A DNA stretch of 64,000 nucleotides from Albifimbria verrucaria (Eukaryota > Ascomycota > Sordariomycetes > Hypocreales > Stachybotryaceae): the NCBI GenBank assembly GCA_020081605.1, contig JAHREC010000009.1:1302001-1366000 (forward strand). The letters run 5' to 3'. This document shows positions 11,762 to 24,746 of the stretch, one piece after another. The notes beneath the pieces are model-generated. The model worked only from the letters and a program-made list of their open reading frames with translations. It was not told the origin of the DNA and did no database searches. The position numbers were made by a program, and so were the translations under genes. How positions within the stretch are numbered: the first letter of the stretch is position 1; every line of letters begins with the position of its first letter.

Positions 11762-12700
11762 TCAAGCGTTGGTTACCTGGCAACTGTTAGAACATGCATA
11801 TCATGAGCTGTACTGCTGTAGACTCACCCTTAGGATCTTGCGTGAGTAGTCTTGGTTGTCAGCAATGCTACCGTCGCTGAGTCGCCGGTGAGCAAGGCCA
11901 GGCTCTAGACGAGAGTCACTCATCGACATGTTATCACTGCTGCCCGGAGGCTTGGCGCCACTGATAAAAGCATTGACAGCAGCGTTGCGACGATGCTCTT
12001 CCTCGATCTCAGCATTGCGTCTCCGTCTCATCATGAAAACTCCACCACCAATCAGAGCAGCAATAACGACTACACCGACAACAACACCAGCGGCAATGCC
12101 TGCCACGTTACTGCCACCCTTCTTTTCCTCCTTACTGTCATCATTGTCGGGTTTGTCTGAGGTGGGGCCAGTAGCTGGGTCCTCTGTATTGGCGGGTTTG
12201 GTCTCTTCGGATCCTGTCTTGGTGGGAGCGGGGATGATGAGGTGGTTTCCGGTTTGTCGTCGTTTTCCGCATACTTGACGTTCATGTTTGTACCCAAGTT
12301 GTAAACCGACCACAAATCCACGTCACCCGTCATGCCGCAAGGCTCCTTGGGAAACCATAGCATGCCAAGTCGCAAGCCTTAACGTCAGTGATGGTGTTCT
12401 TGGCCGGGTACTCGCTACCACAAAGGCACTCATTTCCGTGGACTCCCATGACGGGCAAATTTTTGGCGAGACACTTGTCTTTACAGTTACCGGTCGAGAC
12501 GTTGACAGGGTCTCCTTATCGTCCTTCCCCATGTCCATGAGCTTGAGACTTCCTTTCGACTTGAAGCATCCCTGGGAGTTGATTGCACCAGGTGAAGGGG
12601 CCTTCGTCTCCGGGTATTTAAAGCCGGGTTCGTGGGTGACCGCGAGACCAGTAGAGGCCATGGCGACCAAGGCCCATGATGTAAAGAGTGTAGACTTCAT
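11762..12700 (-). CDS. WSC-domain single-pass membrane protein (cell-wall stress sensor type)
   Basis: Probable plasma-membrane sensor of cell-wall stress feeding the Rho1/Pkc1 pathway (family inference from Wsc proteins). Restored length is 296 aa. Residues 1 to about 21 form a signal peptide (MKSTLFTSWALVAMASTGLA). The WSC domain follows (about residues 40-125), with the cysteine pattern GCFKS, NCKDKCL, ECLCGS, ACDLACYG and EPCG. A Thr/Pro/Lys-rich stalk leads to one membrane helix near residues 200-223 (IAAGVVVGVVVIAALIGGG), then RRRR and a short cytoplasmic tail. Exon 1 is 11828-12700; a 51 nt intron (11777-11827) precedes a tiny last exon, 11762-11776, encoding VTNA and stop. Frame breaks at 12508-12510, 12349-12351 and near 12245 are each explained by one missing C on the coding strand. 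The stalk is short and less Ser-rich than in yeast Wsc1. Confidence 0.87.
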
Positions 12701-15700
12701 TTTCGAAAGTCGTCCTTTTGTGATACTGTACTACGAGAAGCACTGAGTCGCTCGCTTCTCCGCCTTGTTTTCGAGATGGAGGGTTAACGGTTGCAACCCG
12801 TCGATTCTATCACACAATACTGTGTCCTGACTGGATTCGGTCGATGGATGGAAGCGTCGTAGGCCTGGGCGTCGATTGAACTAATGGTTGACTTGATGGA
12901 GGCGAAAACCGTGACCGGACGGCTCGAATCTCAACGCGGTCTTGGTGTGGTTACAAATCGACGGAAGAAATCAAAAGACGGATGAAAGAAGAGTCTGGAG
13001 GACGGTCTGTCGAGAATGCGAGTTGAAAAAGGACAGATCAAAGTGCGAAACAAAGGGAAGACTGCATCTGGTCACGCAACGGTACGACGCGAGCCGGCGA
13101 TGGGAGGGGATTGAATGAGATGAGAGGAAGAAAAGAGCTGTGTGGGGAGGGAGAGGAAATTGACTGAAAGGAGGGATTGAACTGGAACGAGTGAGCGACT
13201 ATGGGAGGGAGTGGCTTGTTTGGTGAAAGGGGAGAAAAGGCGAGACGAGATGACCGTCACGACCGGGGCTGGGGGTGTCAAGAGAGTCAAGGAGTGAAGA
13301 AGGCTGAAAGAGCGCGAGGAAAGGTCAAGCAAGAAGGGACAAGGAAGAGGAGAGGAGGATGGCGAGGGCAAGCCGGTGCGAAATGCGAAATTGGGGCGTG
13401 GCAGCAAAAAGGGAGGGGCGTGTTTCCGGCAAGGGTGCATGCCTTCCACAGTGAAATTTCCGCTGCACCCGTACGGTACCTCTGCACGCAGCAGAAAAAC
13501 AATGGCGGAGGTACCTGCGGGCGGTTCCAGCGCACAATTTACAGCGCCTTGCGCAGGCGTATACCGTGCGGTACATGCTATCGTGCCCCCAAGTACCGCT
13601 ATCGTGAGTGCCGCCTTCAGGTGCAGTGGATGCCGTATGTGCGCAGGACAGGGATGCCGCCCAGGACGTGCTGGCCTGTGTGCTGCCCAGTTTTTTTCTG
13701 CCGCTTCCTCGCAGGACCAGTGGACAGTAGGCCAAAAAAATCTCATCCAGGAGTAAGTTGCCTGTGCTGTTTGGCTGGAGTAAGCCGCCCACGTATGGAC
13801 CTTGCCATGATCCCTGGCCAGCTACTTGGCTGCAGGCATTTGACACTGTATAGATTAATATCCGCCCCACTCCCCTTAGCACGCCGGGTGTTTTCCTGCC
13901 TGCTGCAGCCCATGCCAGCCAAGTGTGCATGGGCGCGACTGGAATGGACGGATTTCATTGGCGGTCGGGCAGCGTTATTGCCGTAGGCGGTTAGGCCTCA
14001 AACAGACTATGCATGGCCTCCCCTTAGTGGCGCCAAATGCAGGAACAGGTCAGTCAGAGAAGAGAAGGTGACGCGGTGAAAGCACCCCAATGCATTGTGC
14101 TGTCGGTACTGGGTACCTGCGCCGACCTGGGCGCTTCGCTAGCACTCGACTTGTTGATCAGCTGCAGATACCTAACAAGCGTTCCTGGCAGTGGCTTCCT
14201 AGGCCTTGTCCTGGCTACCTGTACGATGGTAGCTTCTCGGCTCCGTCTGTCCATCCCCACAAATAATCAAATCAATTGTGCCCAATACTGCCACCCTTCG
14301 TCCTCGATTCATAACGGCGGAATACGGACTTTGTGCAGTCCGTTTGATCCAGGCCAATCGCTTTCACTCTGCGCTGCAAGGACTACGAATCCATTGCACA
14401 GCCGTGGGACAGACGCATCATCAACGCAGGAACCCGCGTTGTACTGTCTTCGCCTGCTGTCCAATCCTCTCGCGTGCCCCGTCGTCGTCTCAGTCCCATT
14501 GCTCTTCTCTTCCCATCAAGGGCACTGACCTCGCAATCCGTCTCAAGGATGGTCATCTTGTCATAGAAAGGACCGAGCGAATACTGCTTTTGCTTTTCAT
14601 TCTTTCTCCAGCGGCGACGGCGTTGTCCGCCAGACATGGTGGTCCTGCCGCAGGATCCGCTGCTGATACATCTCACGAGCCTTTGTGCAGTACATTATCT
14701 GCCCATGGACGAGTTATGCAACAGAGCACAGACAAACCCCCACTCACCTATCTTCTCTAGGCCAGGATATAAACGACGAAACCCGCCAAGCAAGGCCGCG
14801 TGCAGCGCTGAAACAGTGTGTAATCGTCCTCTGTCATGTCAAGTCATTCACTGTCGGAAACCATCCGTCGTCGAGCAGCAACAAGAAGAAAAAAATTGCT
14901 TGGACCTCCGGCATGGACGATCCGTACCGTATGAGGGTGAGGGAAGCCAAGTCCAATGTCCGTTCGCGATGCCGATGGCAGCGCGCGGGAAGTGGTGGTG
15001 ACTAAGTGGGTGTTTTCAACAAGCCCGAGATGCACAAATCCACTGGCCTGGACACATGCAAGTTCCTGAGCTAGTGCAAAGCTATACGTCGCTGCCGATG
15101 CAAGCCATGCACAAATGAGGGCCGCGTTGTGGTTTGTGCAAGCCACCGAACCGATACATAGCCAACCAGCACTGATGTTCTGGGGGCTTTGTGTCATCGA
15201 TCGTCAGGAGAGGCCTACGATCAGTCCCTGCTAATAAACAGCAACCATTGGATACAAGGTCCACTCATCTGGCAGATACGAGCATCCAGCACTGCCTCCT
15301 CGACTTAGGGGCTACTGGGACAAGATTACTGCACTGCAGAGATGGACGGCAAACAAGCACGGTGCATGAAGCCCTCCCCAGCACGAACGCTGCCAGGATG
15401 AACGCTGTAGCACGGTTCATTTCATGCTCTGCGCTGCCTGTAAGATACTGGGCATTGTTGGACCATTTCCAATTGAACATGGACGCTTCCAGGCGGCCCC
15501 CAGGTAGGTGCTGCCGGCTTTGTCCGTTAACCGTGCGCCCTCTGTTGCCCAGCAGGACGCGGTCTTGGCTGTGTGAAATACCCGAATGGCCTGACCGTTT
15601 GGAAACGCTCTCGTCTTCCCCGTATCTATGCTGGGAGATGATGGGATGCGGGATCCGAATGCCAGCCGGTTACAGGATGGCAAGAAACATTCAAGCTGGC

Positions 15701-18700
15701 AGGACATCCGTATCATGCCGTGATGCTAAGGTTATTTGATGGGGAAGGCAAAATGCAATCTCTAACATGACCCGTCCATTACAGTACATTGTAGCAAACC
15801 AACCACTCTGGCGACATCCGAAAGTCCCTGGATCGGAAAAGTGATTTCCATCGCATAGCGTATTCTGTACCTTGCGTCACCCTTACCCACATTCATTGCT
15901 TGTTCTTTTTGGTTGGGTGCTTCGTAAATACTGTACGGCTGGCTCTACGGATACACCCGTAGGTGTTCTGGGTTCAGGAACAGTGGATTAAAAGCGGTCC
16001 AAGGCGGCTTTCCAAGGCAGATTTGCCTGGGCGGGTGCATCAAGGAGACTATTGCCTTGCACTAGAGCCGACGGACGGGATTGTGTGCATATCCTTATTC
16101 GCATTCGCTTCGATAGTTCATAATGTGGAAATATCCCTTCCGTCTTGTATGCCCTGATTGCCTTTGTTGCATTCCCCTTTGCTGTCAATAAACCTGCAGC
16201 ACTCCTTCATAAGGAGCTGGGCAGGATATGCCAATTCTTGCGAGACTGTACCTCCCTGAGTGGCTATAACATACCCATCAATCCCTCGTCCATTCCATCC
16301 GTGCTTCTCCTTGGATCCTTGGACACGGGCTTATCCCATATCTCCCTGCAAGGGGATGCGGTAGGCCACTGTACTATGTAATCCGTACTTACTCACCAAA
16401 TGCAGGAACCACTCCTTTACGGGCTTCAAAACATGCTACTGCTGTAGGACTTTGAGCCCTCACGCCACGGGCTCTAGCGCAGGTGCCCAGCATTGGCATC
16501 AGCCTGCCAACGCCAAGTCTGGCATTAAGACTCGGTGCCATCCCATCACAGGAAATGGCCACCACTGGTGCCAAACCCAACGCGCAGTGTCTTGAACCGT
16601 GCTATTGGTCTTCAGGTCAGGATGCTATTTTGGGCTTGCTGTAAGCTCGGATGCATCCACTCCGGCAGCCAGTTACCGACAACCACGTTAGGCCAGCCGT
16701 CTGTCAATTGCAGGGGATCATGCATCCATGCGAAATTGCTTCTAGACGCAGAGCCTCCATGTCGGAGGGTGTTTGATGGCGTTGGCGAGCATGGTTGCTG
16801 TGTGCATCAGCACCGTATTCTTTTATTCACACAGTCGGGCGCTGCATTTCTTTGAAGTGGCATCTTGTTGTTGGTCCGTGTTAGTCAACGGCCACCGTTC
16901 CGTCCCTGGCCGGCTTACTGTTGACTTCGCATCGGACTGCCTTGATGAGAGGAGCCGCAGAGTCGAGTTCGAGTTCTTCCTTGGGTTGTGTGCCATGTTC
17001 TTTCTATACGTGGTGAAAATGATGACTTTCAGGTGATCTTACGTGCTTGCCGTTTTCTTATCTTACATGACGGCCGGGCAGACAAGCGTGGCATTTACTG
17101 ACTCGATTACGCTCTTTGTTACTTGGCCAGGCTGGTACGTCCGACAATCATCGGGTTGGTGTTGGTGTGCCATTGGCAGGTGAACCAGGCTCATGGATTA
17201 GGGGAGCGTATCAGCGACCGTACCAGTGCACCATCTTCGGGATGTAAGCGACTCTAACCACACGGAACATTAAACAAACAAACGTCTTACGGTGAAGAGA
17301 ATGTGTCCGACGCGATTAAACGTCTTGATCAATCCTTACGTGGATCTCTGCTTTGATCTGCCACACGAGGGCATCCGATGCAGATACGCCCCCGAATTGT
17401 TGGGAGCACTTCCTCCAGGTCAATTGCACCAGGGACCTTTGGCTTTGGTAATCACGGCAGCGATGCTCCCTGGCCCGGAACTCGCGCGGGAGCTGCAGCA
17501 TCACGCAAACATGTCAGCACGAATTTTGTAAAGCCCAAGCCGCGTGGTATGCGAATGACATATCTCGGATTAACCGAGCTGGCTGGATAGCCCCGAATCC
17601 GTCCATGACGCCTCCGTCGAGCAGCCGACTACCGTGCGAGATGAGAAACATGTTCGGAACTCGGTGGAGCGGCTTTCCAGGTGGCCGAGACAGTGGTTGA
17701 GACGCTTCGAGAAGTGACAGAGCTGGTCTCGATACAGAGCTCAGCTACGCCGCTGGTGACTCGCCAAACACCGACGGTAGCCTTGATTGCTGGGTTTGCA
17801 AGATATCGCCTCACGGCTTAGCCATCTAGCCTGTGAAAAAGCACTTCACGTGGGAGGTTGTAGCCAGCCATTTGCACCTCTGGGTACGGTAACCGGGAGG
17901 GATGATGCCTGAGCCAAGCATTGACTCAGAGCTCCAGGTTACCAGCGATGAAACACGGATGGCGAACCCGGAGGATAACAGAAAGCAGGTTTGCCGCGTG
18001 TACGGAGGACTGCCGTTGCGAAATTTCTGCTGTGGTTGAGATATGAGCACGTCCTTTTCCTTTGCCTTCTCTTTCTTTAGTCATATTTGGTTAAGTACAG
18101 TAGTAGCTGGGTTTGATGTTGTGCTGCATTGAGGGGACCTAGGCTGGCTGTCTTACAAGCCACTGTAATCGTCGCGTGCTGTCTCTGCCGCGAACGTCTG
18201 GTATGACTCTTTGTTGAGATAGCGTTATGGGTACTGTTTCCACCATGATAATCCTAACTGATACCTCGGGCTCTAACGGGGTCGGCTTGGAGCTTTTCGT
18301 CCCCTCAAATCGGCGCCCTGGCGAATCATGAGGCGAGCTCCTGACACGGGCCCACGCTAGACTTGGAGCTGCCTGAGGCGGCAAAGCTTGGTTGCCTGTG
18401 GAGACGAGGTTTTCGGTGCCTGGATGAGGGATGAGGGAAGCCCCAGAGTCCAAGGCGCCTACTGAGTGGCTAAGATAAGGTAGCGGTACAGAGTAGTGCG
18501 TCATGGCTCGTCAGCTGAGCCTGTTACAGGGCCTGTAGGCACCTCGGGCAAGACGCAAGCTTGCCGCTGAATGAGCACGAGACACGCCATCATAGCATAG
18601 CTCCCTCTTCTAGGTACCCGCCCGCCTCTGTTATCTTCCTTCCATCATCCTGCATCTCCAAGACAACCTTTCTTCATCATCACCATCGCCTCGGGATTGT

Positions 18701-18756
18701 CGCTCCCGTTTTCTTTCAATTCTCACAGGATTACTCTTCAGTGAGCGTCGCCCATC
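12701..18756. other. 6 kb gene-free interval between divergent WSC and PEP4 genes
   Basis: No coding gene, RNA gene or transposon could be supported. Open frames up to 261 codons occur (for example 13201-13986 + and 13072-13746 -), but they overlap antisense frames, have low-complexity composition and no domain. Base composition is similar to the other intergenic DNA, not AT-rich. One AGGTACCT octamer lies at 13509-13516. Promoters of both flanking genes should lie at the two ends. Confidence 0.55.
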
Positions 18757-20075
<1,319 letters not shown>

Positions 20076-21145
20076 ATAATGGTTGTGGTGTTGGACACAT
20101 GGCGAGCGTATTGGAGGCATAATCGGTTGTTGCCATGAAGCATGTACACGTAGTTGCACACGGTAGATGCTCGTCTTTGGGTTCAGGTTCCTTACTCTCT
20201 TATGTATAACAGCAGATAACAGAAATGCACAAGTATTATCAGCAATATCTGACTCGGATTTTAAGGTGGTAGTATGTCTTTTACGTGATGCGTATGCATA
20301 TCGGTGATTGCATGTAGCGATGCTGGCTGTACGGAGTACCTGGTGTGATCTTAACTGGATAGCCATCCCCAGTTAACCGGCCCAACCACTCCACACGTTA
20401 GTAGCCTAGCTCACGTCACTGAGACTAATCTCAGTTGAGCCTCTGCTATGGGAGATGAATTATTGGGTATATTAATTTCTAGCAGCATTGTTGAGGTACC
20501 TGCTTTGTTCTTATCTGAAAGTGCAACTTTACATGAAGTGACTCCTGATATGTGTGAACCCGAACGGTAGGACCAGAATTGACTGCAATAATATCGCTAG
20601 ATTAAGTCATAGTTGCAACAGATCCTTGCTCGAGGTTTTTAAAGATACCAGATAAAGATCGAGAGCGATATCGCAAATGGCACCTGCTCCATGTATTATT
20701 TACTTTAGCCTTTAGCACAGCACTGCAGCCAGCCCACCGATCCCTTCTGGCGGGCTGTTAGGCCGGAGAGCTTGAGAGGTACCTGGAAAGTCACGTGCAC
20801 CCCATTTCACCCTTTCCCCAAAGGGGCGTTAGCCTCTGTCATGGTCCCAAGGAAGTACTTGGTGATCGAGACACATTCTTCCCTCAGCAGCCTCTCCTCT
20901 GTTCACCCTGCAGTCGTCTGTTGGATTTTCTGATAGGATTTTTGTCCTGCTGTAGCCCGGATTGCCGGTATATCGAGACGTGATTTTCGATTGCACGGTG
21001 CTAGTCGGATGCAGACGCCCGCTCGCGCCGCCTCGAACGAAAGGGTTTTTGAAGTCGCACTGGGCCTGACCCTCCACTATCGCGCGTTGTCGCGACGAGG
21101 CGCGGCGAGGACAAGCACCCACGACCCCGAAAGACATCGCCAGCC
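20076..21145. other. Intergenic between two plus-strand genes
   Basis: No gene supported. Contains two AGGTACCT octamers (20494-20501, 20777-20784) and a 15-bp word at 20329-20343 that recurs at 42711-42725. The right end is the promoter of the Q/P-rich protein gene. Confidence 0.6.
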
Positions 21146-23886
21146 ATGGCGCAACCAACCACCGTCGAGGTCAACGGTGTCTCCGAGCCGGATCATGCAG
21201 ACAACGGGGCCCTCGCCGTCCCTGGCAAGCGAAAACGCGACCTTGGCGATAACGACGACCATGTCAACGGCGACGTCGACGTCAAGCCCACGCTACCAAA
21301 CACCCAACCCGCCCGCAACGAGGACGAATTGGTCAAGTCATTCTATCACGTCCTGAAGAGGTATGAGAGTTCCGCCTTTGATGCACCCGCCTTGCCGCAC
21401 TCCTGGCGATGGCCCCTGGCTTGCCTGTACTAAGTTTACCGTGAAGCATCGACACCAATCCTTCAATCCTCAAACGCCCTTTGCAAGACCGCGAATCCGA
21501 AGACGAGCCGGATGCGAAACGCCAAAAGTCCACGGAACCCCTGCCGTCGTCTAGCATCTCAGACAAGTTCGAGGCCGGTGCATACGCGCGCCTGGAGCAG
21601 GTTGCCGACGACATCATCGCCGTGGTCAAGTCCGCATTGGCACATCTCAACGCGCAGCCCCACGAGAAGGCGGAGGCAAACATTGCGACGGACAGGCAAA
21701 TTGAGCAGATCAGCAGCTTCCGGAATAAGGCGTTGGAACTGTTTCGCCGGGAGCGAGCATACCCTGGCGTCCTCGGACAATAGTGACGACCAGGTCAGCA
21801 CCGACAATGGCAAGATGTTGCTTTCAATTGTCGGACATGCACCACAGGAACGCCGATTGTTTTCGAGTCTACCGCTCTCCGACGATGGCAGCTGGGCAGA
21901 GAACAACCTTCCTGTCGGTGTGTCTGTTTCCCGCGTAGTGGCAACGACACCCCAAGAGCGAACGCAAACACTGGGGAATTGTTCGCATCGCCGCGAAGTT
22001 TGCCCCTCTGCAGCCGCCCAAGCAGCCCAAGACCCAGGCCAAGGGCAATGTCCTTGATTTTTATCAACCGGACCTCACAGACACGTCTACAATGCGAGGT
22101 CACACTTACTTTACTACGAAGCTCTCTGCAGGACACTTCCTGGACTACAGTAATGCGACACCTTCGTCGCAAACCGTTACCAAGAAGCATGAACGTGCGC
22201 AGAGTCTGGCCGGGAAGAAGCCGTCGTCTAGCGAGCTGGAAATATCCGAAATGGAGACGCTATTCCGGGGCATTCTCCAGCTTCGCACCCTGCAAGGATG
22301 ACTCGTCCGCCATTGTCCCTTCAAACGTCGCTGGTCGCATGTGGTGGCAAAGAGCCGGCCAACGGAGCTTCCAGAACATGATTGAAGTGGAATATTACGG
22401 AGACGCGGACAGGCTCAACACTTTCGGCAAAACGATGGAAGCTGCCGACATTGACGAGGCAGCGATTCAGGAAGCCATTGACAGCTGGGATGACAACTCT
22501 GTCGATCCCTCGTTGGAGGATGCGATGGGCTCGAAGCGTGAGACTCAGGAAGAGAAGGAGGCCGAAGAGATACTGGACGAAGTCAGCGACCTCATCGAGA
22601 CCTTGGCCTCGTACCAGCGCATCCGCAACCTCACTCTACCCAACTCACAAAATCGCCAATCTAGCGACCCAGTTAACGGCGATATGCTGGCTAATGCTGG
22701 CCCGCAACCGTCAGAAGAGGAGATTGCGACCTACCAGGTGCTGAAGGCGCAGCTCGCTCTCATTATCAAGACGCTACCACCCTTCGCCGTGGCCAAACTG
22801 AACGGTGACCAGCTTGACGACCTTTGATCAGCACCAAAGTCCAGGTACAGACGGATCAGTACATGGGTGTTATGGAGGAGGACGAGGCTGGTATGCAGGC
22901 CCGTTTACGTGCGCAACAACAAGCTGCGCAAGTCAACGTTAGGCCTCCAAGCCAACGGACGCCGAGCGTTTCAGCACCGTACAACAACTTCTACCAAGGT
23001 GCAAACCAGTACTCGACACCCAGTCGCACCCCGTCGCATCCGCAGCAGTACTATCGCCCAGGGGTTACACCAAACTACCAACAGCCTCGCAACGCGCCAC
23101 AGCCTCCACCAAGCCAACCCCGACCGCAGCCAAACCAGTACACTCGACCCAACGGTTACTCGAATCAGTACGCCACGCAACTCGCCAAAGCACAAACCCC
23201 ATATGGCCACCAGAACATGCCCCAGTTCGCGAGCCAGCAGCGGCCACAGTATGGGCAGATGCCACAGCAGCCTGCCACAAACCCCGCTTCCAGTACCAAC
23301 AAGGCTTCCCCAACAACCTGCAACCCCTACGCCAGCTAACTACAGCCCCTACACCAATGGCTCAGGCATGCCACCTCGGAATATGTCTCCTAAGGTGCCT
23401 CCGAGGCAGACATACAGCCAGTCTCCCAACATGCAGCAACCCCAACGTTACGGAACTCCGAACCAGGCTCCTGGCCAGATGAACCGACACCCCAGCACCT
23501 CGTCGCAAGGAGGACAGCAAACGCAATCTCCAGGGCTTACTGGCTATCACACAGTGATACCCGAGGCCCAGCAGCAGCGAATTGTCGACCAGGCCAAGGC
23601 TCGATTCGCAGCGCAGGAGAGGTCTGCCATGTTTGGAGACAAGATATCTCAGCCGATGGTCTCCGGCTTGGCTGGCATCGGTCTCGGTGGCACTATGGAC
23701 GTCAACAGACTTGCAGCTGCCCGTGCTAGCTTGGCCAACCAGCCGAAACCGCAAACCCCTACCGGTCAACGACCCAGTATGAACGGCACGCCGGGTCCTA
23801 ATCATGTGCCACTAAAGGTGACTCCTGTCCCTGTCCCTGTCATTCCTGGTTCTCAACAGCAGCCACAGCAACCACCCAAGCCTTGA
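21146..23886 (+). CDS. Large Q/P-rich nuclear-type protein, possibly a chromatin-remodelling (RSC) subunit
   Basis: I do not recognise this gene securely. Exon 1 is 21146-21360 and exon 2 starts at 21447 after an 86 nt intron; restored length is about 887 aa. The N-terminal 70 residues are acidic with a nuclear-localisation-like GKRKRDLGD. The next part has ELVKSFYHVLKR and a helical block AYARLEQVADDIIAVVKSAL, which vaguely suggests a bromodomain-like fold. The middle region contains SAGHFLDYSNATPSS, SELEISEMETLFRGAFSSF, GRMWWQRAGQRSF and acidic helices. The C-terminal 350 residues are Gln/Pro/Asn-rich (PQQPATPTPANYSPY), ending in QQQPQQPPKP. An Rsc58-type RSC subunit is one idea, held weakly. 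Nine bases are missing in total: net two near 21770, then 21973-21976, 22003-22006, two near 22267-22270, 22823-22825, 23282-23285 and 23308-23311. Their sum restores the frame exactly. Confidence 0.8.
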
Positions 23887-24746
23887 ACATAAACCTATTC
23901 CACCGATCCCGAGAGGCATTCGGCCACGACCAAGAAGGTGTAGGGGGTCCGCATACGGCAGGACCCTGAGTGAGCTTGAGGGTTGGATCTGTATTGGACA
24001 GGGAGAGCAACGAAGCAAACGCTTAGTCCTTTGTATCTGAACAAAGTGGCTTCGTCCATTGGTTTGCATGGGGTGTTTCTGAGCAGGAAAGTAATTCATT
24101 CTTCGGAGGGAAACGGGTCTCGGGTTTGCTGTGATAGAGCGATGAATCCTCACGAGCACGCCGGCTCCATCGGTACCCGCGCGTACCGCATACCAGAGGA
24201 AAAAGGAGAGGGAGGGCAACCGGCAGGGATTTGACTCGGGGTGTGGGAGCTCAGGCGTACTTATTATTGAGATGGGAAATGCCTTTTATTATTTTTTTCT
24301 CTCTTCGTCTTGGTTTCCCATGGAGGAAAGAAAATTTCAAAAGGGAGGGAGGCAAGAAGGGATCTAAGAAAGATTGCAAAGACGTGTGCAATAGTGGAAA
24401 TCGGGGTTTATTCTAGAGCCGCGCAAAGGCACCTTCGTGCCGGCGCCAATTGGCCTGTTGTGTTTTTCTTGTGCAGTCTTTTTTTCTTCTTCTTCTAGCT
24501 TTCATCTGGTGTATTACATACTTTGGACATTTTCTGGTTTCAGAAAGTTCATAGATACCACGAAGCCAAGTCCTTTGCGAGCCCCTTGCTCTTGATTCCT
24601 GATGATGTAATTTGTGGTATTTGCATGTGAGTGAAGATAGTATGCGCTTGTATCAAAGATTGACATGTGCCATGTCTTGATATATAATGTGAGATCTTTA
24701 AACATACAGTATATTACAGAGTTGGGTATCTTTTTTAAGTGTCTAT
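23887..24746. other. Intergenic between convergent genes
   Basis: Shared 3' flank of the Q/P-rich protein gene and the RMND1-family gene. No further gene seen; AT-rich tracts near 24475-24500 and 24680-24740 are consistent with 3' untranslated regions. Confidence 0.6.

Noticed and set aside
13072..13986. Overlapping 224- and 261-codon frames as genes
   Set aside because: They are antisense to each other, low-complexity and without splice structure or domain.
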